Positions 1 through 5,090 of a stretch of 6,333 bases of DNA are shown here, piece by piece (positions within the stretch are counted from its first letter, which is position 1; every line of letters starts with the position of its first letter). The notes beneath the pieces were generated by a model. That model searched no databases, had not been told where the DNA came from, and saw only the letters and a program-made list of their open reading frames with translations. The DNA is taken from NCBI GenBank assembly GCA_937875715.1, contig CALEHZ010000234.1, positions 1 through 6,333 of the forward strand. Reading direction: 5' to 3'. The DNA comes from an uncultured Campylobacter sp. (GTDB lineage Bacteria > Campylobacterota > Campylobacteria > Campylobacterales > Campylobacteraceae). Position numbers and translations under genes: made by a program.

Positions 1-242
1 ACATTTATAGCACTAAAATCGAAGCTTTCTATATTTTTAACTTTGGCAAATCCAGCTTGTTTTAGCAATGTTGCCTTAGCACGATTATCTCTAAAATCAC
101 TTTCACATTTTAAAATATTTGCTAAAAACTCTTTATAAGTAAGCTTACTTTTTATAGCTTTTTTACTTTCATTTTCAAAAAATTCTAAAATTCCTTTTAA
201 TTTTAAGCTCTGACAATGATTTATTATGATAGAATTCATCAT
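1..242 (-). CDS. istB: IS21-family transposition helper ATPase IstB (N-terminal part, cut by window edge)
   Basis: IstB is the AAA+ helper of IS21 transposition: it binds DNA with ATP, selects the target and activates the IstA transposase. Only the first 80 codons are in the window. They match the family's helical N-terminal region: a LKLKGILEFF stretch, LTYKEFLANIL, and the conserved AGFAKVKNIESFDF end that precedes the ATPase core. Walker A and B motifs would lie beyond the left edge and cannot be judged. The start chosen is the ATG at 242-240, which overlaps the istA TGA (ATGA type). An AGGAG at 254-250 sits seven bases upstream. A second in-frame ATG follows directly at 239. Translation is probably coupled to istA. 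No stop or frameshift interrupts the visible part. Confidence 0.88.
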   Translation of the reverse strand, partial: MMNSIIINHCQSLKLKGILEFFENESKKAIKSKLTYKEFLANILKCESDFRDNRAKATLLKQAGFAKVKNIESFDFSAIN

Positions 243-1264
243 AGGGCTGCTCCTAGTAGTGTTTCATAATCGCTTACGGTTGTGAAATAACTAATATCAA
301 TTTGTGGTAGAGGCGATATTGTAGTAGTCCTTTTATTTTTTATCTCAATTGGCTTTACTTCTTCATAAAATTTATTTAGATACTTTGCTTCATCTTTTAG
401 TAAATCAAACGGCTTAGCTTTTAAAGTGCTGTGCACTCTAGAATTTGCTATGTGTAGCCACTTTGAGATATGAGAGTTTAAAAGCTCTTTATTTATTTCT
501 ATGCCACTATTTTTTAGGGCTGATTTAAGTGGCTCATAGAAGTTATTTTTTAGATAATGATTAAATCTTTCTATCTTACCCTTTGTCTTAGGTCTAAAAG
601 GCTTGCAAAGCTTAGGGATAAATAAGCCTTTGCTAAAATCTAAAAACTCTTTATTAAAGCTGTGATTATTTATGCCGTATTTATTTCTTTGTATAACTAC
701 GCTTTTTAGATTATCATAAAGTATAGTCTGCGGCACTCCACCAAAGTAAGAAAAAGCTTTTATGTGACACTCTTGCCAAGTGCTTTGTCTCATATTGTCT
801 GTAATACATACAAATGCAGCTCTGCTATAGCCTAAAACCATTACAAAGGCATAAAGTGGATTTTTACCACTTTTTAGCACAGTCCAATCAACTTGTGCTT
901 GTTTGCCTGGCTTTGTCTCAAATCTAATTATAGGCTCATCTTGTTTTAGATTATTTCTTAGCGTGCTAAGATATGTTTGAAGTATGCGAAGCTTACCAGT
1001 ATAGCCATACTCTATAATCTCTCTAAAAATTACAGAGCTTGGAATTTGCTTTGGCAAGCTTTCTTCATAACGCTTTTTAATGTAAGACTTATATGGGTCT
1101 AGGATGGAATTATATTTGCGTTTTTTATATGGTTCTAGGCTTTCTTGTTTTAAACGCTTTGAGATAGTTCTCCTATTAAATCCCGTTATCCTTGAAATTT
1201 CTCTTATGCTCTTGCCTTGCTTATGTAGTGTGTGTATCATTATAAACCCCTCATATGTTAGCAT
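239..1264 (-). CDS. istA: IS21-family DDE transposase IstA
   Basis: IstA cuts and joins the IS ends with an RNase H-fold DDE integrase domain. At 341 residues it is at the short end for the family. The N-terminus carries a helix-turn-helix (about residues 15-40, GKSIREISRITGFNRRTISK), typical of IstA end recognition. The catalytic core follows from about residue 115. Candidate catalytic acids are D126 in QVDW, D184 in YDNLK and E232 in KGKIERFN, so the triad looks intact. The start at 1264 gives the usual family opening (MLTYEGF...HKQG). A GGAGG lies upstream at a rather long spacing of about 12 bases, and an ATG at codon 9 with GAGGGG before it is a possible alternative. It overlaps istB by four bases. 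Confidence 0.95.
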   Translation of the reverse strand: MLTYEGFIMIHTLHKQGKSIREISRITGFNRRTISKRLKQESLEPYKKRKYNSILDPYKSYIKKRYEESLPKQIPSSVIFREIIEYGYTGKLRILQTYLSTLRNNLKQDEPIIRFETKPGKQAQVDWTVLKSGKNPLYAFVMVLGYSRAAFVCITDNMRQSTWQECHIKAFSYFGGVPQTILYDNLKSVVIQRNKYGINNHSFNKEFLDFSKGLFIPKLCKPFRPKTKGKIERFNHYLKNNFYEPLKSALKNSGIEINKELLNSHISKWLHIANSRVHSTLKAKPFDLLKDEAKYLNKFYEEVKPIEIKNKRTTTISPLPQIDISYFTTVSDYETLLGAAL

Positions 1265-1320
1265 TTATATTTACACCTCCTTTTTTATGCTAAATTTTTT
1301 ACTAATAATAGCATTTTTAA

Positions 1321-1372
1321 GTGGTGCATTTTTGCTAAACACTAGTGGCGCATTTTAGCAAAACATTTGACA
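1321..1372. repeat. IS21 terminal end with two imperfect direct repeats
   Basis: Two 22-bp units, at 1321-1342 and 1345-1366, agree at 18 of 22 positions. Both begin GTGG(T/C)GCATTTT. Multiple similar repeats just inside the terminus are a known feature of IS21-family ends and serve as IstA binding sites. The terminus reads ACA at 1370-1372. A TATTAT box on the minus strand (1310-1305) could be the -10 of an istA promoter, but no good -35 is seen. Confidence 0.75.
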
Positions 1373-1429
1373 ATTATATCGTGTCTTGGCTTTGTTTGTT
1401 TTACTTTGTATCCCATAGAATACGACTAC

Positions 1430-1523
1430 ATAATGCTTTGGTTGCTTTGGTTATTTTTCTATTAGATAGATTTTTTATATTCCAAAATATAAAAAAATAT
1501 AACCAAAGTAACCAAAGCATTAT
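1430..1523. repeat. Nested inverted repeat, large potential cruciform
   Basis: The outer arms are 1430-1454 and 1499-1523, 25 bp each, with one mismatch (24 of 25 pair). Inside the 44-bp spacer a second, perfect 11-bp inverted repeat pairs 1471-1481 with 1486-1496 around a CCAA loop. This is the main content of the 178-bp non-coding stretch between the IS and the ATPase stop codon. The short plus-strand reading frame across it does not look coding. It could be an origin structure for the upstream RepA-like gene, or a transcription terminator at the end of the operon. It lacks the GC-rich stem of a classical terminator. Confidence 0.8.
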
Positions 1524-1550
1524 ATAATAAAGTTTTAGTATAACCAAAGT
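1435..1550. repeat. Five iteron-like nonamers (CTTTGGTT / AACCAAAG)
   Basis: Tandem copies GCTTTGGTT occur at 1435-1443 and 1444-1452. The opposite orientation is found at 1501-1509 (AACCAAAGT), 1510-1518 (AACCAAAGC) and 1542-1550 (AACCAAAGT). A degenerate copy, GCTTTGTTT, lies at 1389-1397. The last copy ends two bases before the stop codon of the RepA-like gene. Short directly repeated units beside a replication gene in an AT-rich tract resemble plasmid iterons. The function is inferred and the copy number is small. Confidence 0.55.
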
Positions 1551-1551
1551 A

Positions 1552-2559
1552 TTAAATACTGGTGTAATATATAGAATTATTCTTATCTCCCCTATAAGTT
1601 TTGTATAATTTACCTAACCCCATAGCTATTTTATCACGCATAGACTTTGCGGTGCAACCTACTTGCTCATAGACTTTGCTTTGTATTTTATCGCCATCTT
1701 CTAAAAATTCTCTAACTTTAAAGCAGATATCAGGTAAGATTACCCTTAAGGCTTCAATTTTATCGCATTCTCTAAATTCTTTTTGTTTTAGATTAGCATA
1801 AAATACTTTTTCATCCACATCCCAGCAGCTGCGTGAGCTCTCACAAACAAGTCTAAAATAAAACTCATCTTTCATATCTTTTTGTTTGTCAGTGCCTTTT
1901 AGCAGATTTTCTACAAAAAACATATTATCAGCACTTGCTCTTATATCTTCTGCTCCACTAAATATCCTTGCGTCACTTTTAGTAGAATGATGTAAAGCGA
2001 TAATAGTGACTCCAAGCTCTCTAAGTTTTTCAAGTTTTTCCATAAAAGCTTTTACAGGTTGAGTATCTTTTAAATCAGCTGATATGAAATTTCGTAAGCT
2101 ATCTAGCACTATTACATAGTTTTTTAGCCTCTCTGGTTCAACGCATAGTAATCTATCTATGACATTAGATTTTATTTCAAATGCTTTCTTTCTGCCTATG
2201 TGTATAAAATTTTTATACATATTTTTTAACTCCTTAAAGCCACGCTGTTCAGCAGTTTTCATTGAATTATCCATATCTATATAAAGAAATATTTTATCTT
2301 GTCTAAAAAGTAGTAAAGACACAATAAGCGAGAGTGCAAAATAGCTCTTACCTTGTTTTGATGGTGCGTAAATTATTGTAATAGCGTTCATTTCAATAGT
2401 CTCAGGTATAAGCCAGTCATCAATGATTATATCAAAATCATCATCAGTAGAATCAAAATCTTTATGAAATGCTGCTTCTAACGGATAAAATTTTGCTATA
2501 ATATCGGTGTGTGTTTTTTGTCCCGCTGCTAGCGGGGCGACTTCTTTTTGATTTGTCAT
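1552..2559 (-). CDS. RepA-like AAA/RecA-fold ATPase, probable replicative helicase
   Basis: This 335-residue protein has the RecA-type ATPase core of the RepA/AAA_25 group, which includes the hexameric plasmid helicase RepA of RSF1010. The Walker A-like loop is APSKQGKS at residues 65-72 (first glycine replaced by alanine, GKS intact). A YIDMD strand follows at 93-97, Walker B is YVIVLDSL at 148-155 with D153, and an ALHHSTK sensor-type motif lies near 188-194. The C-terminal 50 residues look like a small helix-turn-helix or winged-helix end. It starts 9 bases after the relaxase stop; the stop codon TAA runs into the ribosome site (TAAAGGA), so the two are probably translationally coupled. 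Placement after a relaxase and before iteron-like repeats favours replication of the excised element. Other roles for this ATPase type cannot be excluded. Confidence 0.8.
   Translation of the reverse strand: MTNQKEVAPLAAGQKTHTDIIAKFYPLEAAFHKDFDSTDDDFDIIIDDWLIPETIEMNAITIIYAPSKQGKSYFALSLIVSLLLFRQDKIFLYIDMDNSMKTAEQRGFKELKNMYKNFIHIGRKKAFEIKSNVIDRLLCVEPERLKNYVIVLDSLRNFISADLKDTQPVKAFMEKLEKLRELGVTIIALHHSTKSDARIFSGAEDIRASADNMFFVENLLKGTDKQKDMKDEFYFRLVCESSRSCWDVDEKVFYANLKQKEFRECDKIEALRVILPDICFKVREFLEDGDKIQSKVYEQVGCTAKSMRDKIAMGLGKLYKTYRGDKNNSIYYTSI
2522..2536 (-). promoter_or_regulatory. GC-rich hairpin early in the RepA-like coding region
   Basis: CCCGCT at 2522-2527 pairs perfectly with AGCGGG at 2531-2536 around a three-base loop. 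In the mRNA the hairpin starts about 24 bases after the A of the start codon. It encodes residues around PLAAG with GC-rich codons (CCG, GCG) that stand out in this AT-rich gene. It could modulate translation initiation or be a remnant of other sequence. Function is unproven. Confidence 0.4.
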
Positions 2560-2568
2560 TTTTTTCCT

Positions 2569-3915
2569 TTATCTTTCGTATGCATTTGTGGTTTGTTTTT
2601 CATCTTTTTGGCGTATTTGCTCTTGTGTTATGCTCTTTTCAAACTTGCGAAGATCTGCAAGTTCATCTATATCGGTGCGAGATTTATCTAATTCATAAGT
2701 CGTATATAATGCGTTGCCATTGCTATCTCTTAATAGTCTGCCAGTGCCATCCATTTGATAACTTCTAGTAAAATAAATAGCTTTAAAGCCTTTATCTTTT
2801 GACTGAAATTTTAGATTTTTGTTATCTATAATAATGCTTTCATACAAGCCTTTCTCATTTACACTATTCATTACTACAAAACTTTTTGTGCCATTATTCG
2901 CAATATTTTCAAACTCTGCTATGACTTCACTTTTAGCTCTTTTTGGATGTTTCATCATTTCAATTTGCTCTTTTAGGGCAGAATTTTCTGCTAACAATCT
3001 CTCTTTATTTACTTTTTGTGTCTCAAACTCGGCTTTTAGTGCTGTTATTTCTTTATTTAGCTCAGCTTTGCTTAGCTCGTGAGCCTTTATTTTTTCTTTT
3101 AGTTCTTTTATTTCTTGTTCTAGCTTTGCGTAATCAGCCCTATTTGCCCCATTTTGCTTTAACTGCTCTCTTAATTCTTTATTTATCTGCGTTAAATCCT
3201 TTATTTTAGCCTCTGCCCTTTCGTCCATTGCCTTTTTTGCGGCGTATTGTCTGTGACTTAAGCCTTTCGGAGCTTTTTGCCCTAGTGCTTTATAATCCTT
3301 GCCACGCTCCATTTTTAGCTCATCAGCTACTAGCGTTTGTAGCTCTTTGCCCATCTTATACCAATCTTTTTTCTTGTAGCAATAAATGCCATCTTTATTC
3401 AAAGTAAAAAACTCAATATGAGCATGTAGATTTAAATCTAGCGTTTTACTGCCATCATCATTATTTATAAAATGCCCTTCATCTCTGTGGATCGCACATT
3501 GAATTACTTGAAGTCCGTATTTTTGTTCTATTTTTTTGGCCACTCTTTCTATATCAGCTAATGAGTGTTCTTCGTTTATATTTACCACAGCAGAAACCCT
3601 AAGCTTTTCATCTTTTACTTGAATTTTCTGCTTAGTTCTATCGTAGTAATTTTGCCTAGCTTCATTTAAAAGATCACAGAATTTTTGCTCAGCTTCTTTT
3701 GTGGAACAAGAATATTCATTAAAATCTTGTAAGCTTTCAATAGCGTTATTAGGCATATCGGCTCTTGTATTGTGATCAAATTGATTTGATACAAAATGTC
3801 TAAAACCACAATTTGCTTTTGCTATCTTAGTGACTATTTTATAACCCCTATTTTGATGAGCTAAATTTACACGCCTAACCCAAAACTCAAAATCATCTAA
3901 AACCTTAGCACCCAT
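2569..3915 (-). CDS. MOBV-like HUH relaxase (mobilization protein)
   Basis: Relaxases of this class nick one strand at oriT and lead it into a recipient. This 448-residue protein shows two signatures of the MOBV (Mob_Pre) group. One is an HNTR motif at residues 48-51, corresponding to the HNxR region that holds the catalytic histidine in MobM. The other is a metal-site motif, HRDE at 143-146 followed by LHAH at 163-166, resembling HxDExxPHxH but with about 14 extra residues (NNDDGSK region) between the parts. Residues about 236-325 form a long charged coiled coil, common after the relaxase domain. The last 120 residues are unrecognised. The start ATG at 3915 has AAGGG five bases upstream. The non-coding segment before it is the expected oriT position. 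Family subgrouping is uncertain. Confidence 0.8.
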   Translation of the reverse strand: MGAKVLDDFEFWVRRVNLAHQNRGYKIVTKIAKANCGFRHFVSNQFDHNTRADMPNNAIESLQDFNEYSCSTKEAEQKFCDLLNEARQNYYDRTKQKIQVKDEKLRVSAVVNINEEHSLADIERVAKKIEQKYGLQVIQCAIHRDEGHFINNDDGSKTLDLNLHAHIEFFTLNKDGIYCYKKKDWYKMGKELQTLVADELKMERGKDYKALGQKAPKGLSHRQYAAKKAMDERAEAKIKDLTQINKELREQLKQNGANRADYAKLEQEIKELKEKIKAHELSKAELNKEITALKAEFETQKVNKERLLAENSALKEQIEMMKHPKRAKSEVIAEFENIANNGTKSFVVMNSVNEKGLYESIIIDNKNLKFQSKDKGFKAIYFTRSYQMDGTGRLLRDSNGNALYTTYELDKSRTDIDELADLRKFEKSITQEQIRQKDEKQTTNAYER

Positions 3916-4095
3916 TTTAACCCTTTTTAATAAGTCTTTTTTCGTATGCCCTTGTGGCTAGAAAAAAGATCAAAAATATTTCTTTACTTTGTAAAGGGAT
4001 ATTTATTGAGCTCAATAATACCCCTAATTTTCGCTAAAGCTCAAATTAGAAGTACCATTATCGCAAAGCACTTCGCCACAAGGGCTAGTGCTTTG
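3916..4095. other. Candidate oriT region with several hairpins
   Basis: This segment lies directly upstream of the relaxase gene. It holds a perfect 16-bp palindrome TTATTGAGCTCAATAA (4003-4018) and a six-pair stem CTTTAC/GTAAAG (3982-3987 with 3991-3996, three-base loop). Another stem, with nine perfect pairs (4064-4072 with 4087-4095), has a 14-base loop. An 11-base block GCCCTTGTGGC (3948-3958) recurs inverted at 4075-4085, almost filling that loop. Relaxase-gene-proximal inverted repeats are typical of MOBV origins of transfer. The right part overlaps the end of the coiled-coil gene. No nick site can be assigned from sequence alone, so this is a positional and structural inference. Confidence 0.4.
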
Positions 4096-4305
4096 ATTGC
4101 TAGAAAAAATACTTTTTAATTCGCTTTCATATTTAGATATTTTTTCATCAAGTGCTTTGAGTTCTTTTTGATGAGTGTTTTCAAGTTTTTCTAGGTCTTT
4201 TTGGTGTTGAAATATTAAAGTATCCTTTTTATGTGTAAGCTCACTTATTTTTCTGCTTTTTTTATTTGCTTGTCTTGCTAGTTCGTTATAGTTTTGATTT
4301 GTCAT
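4024..4305 (-). CDS. Small coiled-coil protein of unknown function
   Basis: I do not recognise a family for this 93-residue protein. Residues about 10-67 are strongly charged (K, E, Q rich) with heptad spacing (KISELTHKKDTL, LEKLENTHQKEL, LDEKISKYESELKSI), predicting one long coiled coil. The remaining 25 residues are a polar tail without obvious structure. There is no signal peptide, membrane segment or DNA-binding motif. Its place between the AlpA-like and relaxase genes suggests an accessory to mobilization, possibly a relaxosome partner, but that is a guess from context. The ATG at 4305 is preceded by AAAGGAT, which can pair with the sequence just after the upstream stop codon. The tail codons overlap the nine-pair hairpin at 4064-4095, so the tail sequence may be shaped by DNA structure as well as coding. 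Confidence 0.65.
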   Translation of the reverse strand: MTNQNYNELARQANKKSRKISELTHKKDTLIFQHQKDLEKLENTHQKELKALDEKISKYESELKSIFSSNQSTSPCGEVLCDNGTSNLSFSEN

Positions 4306-4311
4306 TTTTTA

Positions 4312-4339
4312 TCCTTTGAATTTTTGCCACGCCAAAGGA
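4312..4339 (-). promoter_or_regulatory. Hairpin covering the coiled-coil gene ribosome site
   Basis: TCCTTTG (4312-4318) and CAAAGGA (4333-4339) form seven perfect pairs around a 14-base loop. In the mRNA the left copy is the Shine-Dalgarno sequence AAAGGA of the coiled-coil gene. The right copy begins one base after the alpA-like stop codon (TAG, 4342-4340). A ribosome ending at that stop would open the stem, so the arrangement suggests translational coupling. Confidence 0.45.
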
Positions 4340-4570
4340 CTAATTCTTTTGTGGTGTATTTTCATCACGCTTTGCTCTTAGCCATTGTTCTATATCAGAA
4401 GCGATATATAAAATTCTCTTGCCAATTGCGATATAAGGTAAAGGATTTTTATCTTTTGCTTGATTTTTTCTCATACGCATACGAGATTGTGTGGATAGTG
4501 TGATGCCGAACTTATTTTGTAAGTCTTGCGGTGTGTAGTAGCCTTGTTCTATGCTGAATTCTTGTAGCAT
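4340..4570 (-). CDS. AlpA/excisionase-like helix-turn-helix protein
   Basis: This 76-residue protein has the compact winged-HTH form of AlpA and HTH_17 proteins. The helix-turn-helix is YYTPQDLQNKFGIT followed by STQSRMRMR (residues 11-33). A short basic linker follows, then the wing and final helix PYIAIGKRILYIASDIEQWL (residues 45-64). Family members act as excision directionality factors or as activators of an adjacent integrase. It is the first gene of the downstream operon. AAGGAG lies six bases before the ATG (4577-4582), and a TATAAT box and large palindrome lie just upstream. It may bind that palindrome itself, or it may bind attachment-site arms outside the window. Whether its target is excision, transcription or both cannot be read from the sequence. 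Confidence 0.78.
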   Translation of the reverse strand: MLQEFSIEQGYYTPQDLQNKFGITLSTQSRMRMRKNQAKDKNPLPYIAIGKRILYIASDIEQWLRAKRDENTPQKN

Positions 4571-4601
4571 AATTCACTCCTTTTAAAAATATTTGGAGAG
4601 A

Positions 4602-4607
4602 ATTATA
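4602..4607 (-). promoter_or_regulatory. Probable -10 box of the alpA-mob-repA operon promoter
   Basis: The minus strand reads TATAAT exactly, about 32 bases upstream of the AlpA-like start codon, giving a short leader that contains AAGGAG. No TTGACA-like -35 is visible, which is usual for the main sigma factor of Campylobacter. The region where a -35 would lie is the palindrome at 4611-4649. Confidence 0.6.
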
Positions 4608-4610
4608 GGT

Positions 4611-4649
4611 ATTTTTTATAAATTCATTTTAAATGAAATTATAAAAAAT
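4611..4649. promoter_or_regulatory. 39-bp palindrome, probable operator
   Basis: Arms at 4611-4629 and 4631-4649 pair at 18 of 19 positions around one central base. The core is TTCATTTTAAATGAA. The palindrome sits three bases upstream of the TATAAT box and covers the -35 region, so a dimer bound there would block or position RNA polymerase. A further half-site, AAAATGAATT, lies at 4655-4664. The candidate ligands are the HTH regulator encoded just upstream and the AlpA-like protein just downstream. A terminator role is less likely because the stem contains almost no G or C. Confidence 0.55.
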
Positions 4650-4671
4650 AATAAAAAATGAATTATTAGAA

Positions 4672-5064
4672 TTAATTTTTATTTGTAATTTGAGCTTTTA
4701 ATTTGGTTATTTCCTCTTTTAAGGCATGATTTTCTAATAGTAACTCCAATGTTTTAAGCAATGATGGATTTATTTTGTCTTTTATAATAGCATTTGCCAA
4801 GCCTCCTTCTGTATAGCCTATACGCTCTGCTAGTTCTTTATTTGTAATTTTTAGTGTCATTGTAGCTTTTTTAATAGGGTTATATAATTCTCTATAAAGT
4901 TTTCTTATGTTTGCTTTTGTGAAAGGCACTCTTTTATAAAGTGGCAATTTTTCATTAAACATGCCACGCTCATAGCAATGATTGATATATTCATCATACT
5001 TGTTAAAATCTGCTCCTATTTTTTCTAATTCCTCGTCTATTATGATTTTTTGCTGATCTGTCAC
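4672..5064 (-). CDS. Helix-turn-helix transcriptional regulator
   Basis: The 130-residue product carries an XRE-like helix-turn-helix at about residues 73-105, with ITNKELAERIGYTEGGLAN followed by AIIKDKINPSLLKTLELLLE. Its C-terminal end (about 106-126, LLLENHALKEEITKLKAQI) is a short coiled coil that could dimerise it. The first 70 residues are not recognised. The start is GTG at 5064, supported by AGGAGA (5069-5074) at ideal spacing; an ATG within the frame would cut deep into the protein. It begins 26 bases after the integrase stop, suggesting co-transcription with the integrase. It ends 22 bases before the palindrome at 4611-4649, so it is the natural candidate repressor of the divergently placed control site for the downstream operon. 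Exact family is uncertain. Confidence 0.7.
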   Translation of the reverse strand: MTDQQKIIIDEELEKIGADFNKYDEYINHCYERGMFNEKLPLYKRVPFTKANIRKLYRELYNPIKKATMTLKITNKELAERIGYTEGGLANAIIKDKINPSLLKTLELLLENHALKEEITKLKAQITNKN

Positions 5065-5090
5065 TTTATCTCCTTTTTTTGTGTATTATA

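Larger units (their letters stand above)
1..1372 (-). mobile_element. IS21-family insertion sequence, istA-side end (continues past left edge)
   Basis: This segment has the standard IS21 layout: a terminal repeat region, then istA, then istB overlapping the istA stop codon. The istA-proximal end is visible and its outermost bases read TGTCAAATG on the minus strand, giving the TG...CA-type terminus usual for the family at position 1372. The other terminus and the rest of istB lie outside the window, so the target-site duplication cannot be checked. Both visible reading frames are undamaged, so the element may still be active. The exact boundary at 1372 is inferred from the repeats and the terminal ACA. 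Confidence 0.85.

Noticed and set aside
1..242. istB as a truncated pseudogene
   Set aside because: The frame is intact and is cut only by the window edge.
1373..1429. tRNA fragment or attachment site at the left end of the element
   Set aside because: I could not find a T-arm-like sequence or any repeat shared with the integrase end within the window.
1104..1527. Two plus-strand open frames of 84 and 60 codons
   Set aside because: One is antisense to istA and the IS end, and the other runs from the IS repeat through the inverted repeat. Both give hydrophobic, low-complexity products without ribosome sites.
1430..1550. CRISPR array
   Set aside because: The repeats are only nine bases long, occur in both orientations and have no regular spacers.
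2511..3209. Plus-strand open frames opposite the relaxase gene
   Set aside because: They mirror the codon pattern of the relaxase coiled coil (leucine/serine-rich antisense of K/E-rich codons) and have no start signals or recognisable domains.
4294..4503. Plus-strand 69-codon frame opposite the AlpA-like gene
   Set aside because: It is antisense to a well-supported HTH gene and lacks a ribosome site.
4611..4649. Rho-independent terminator after the regulator gene
   Set aside because: The stem is almost entirely A and T, and the element sits directly on a promoter-like TATAAT, so an operator reading fits better.
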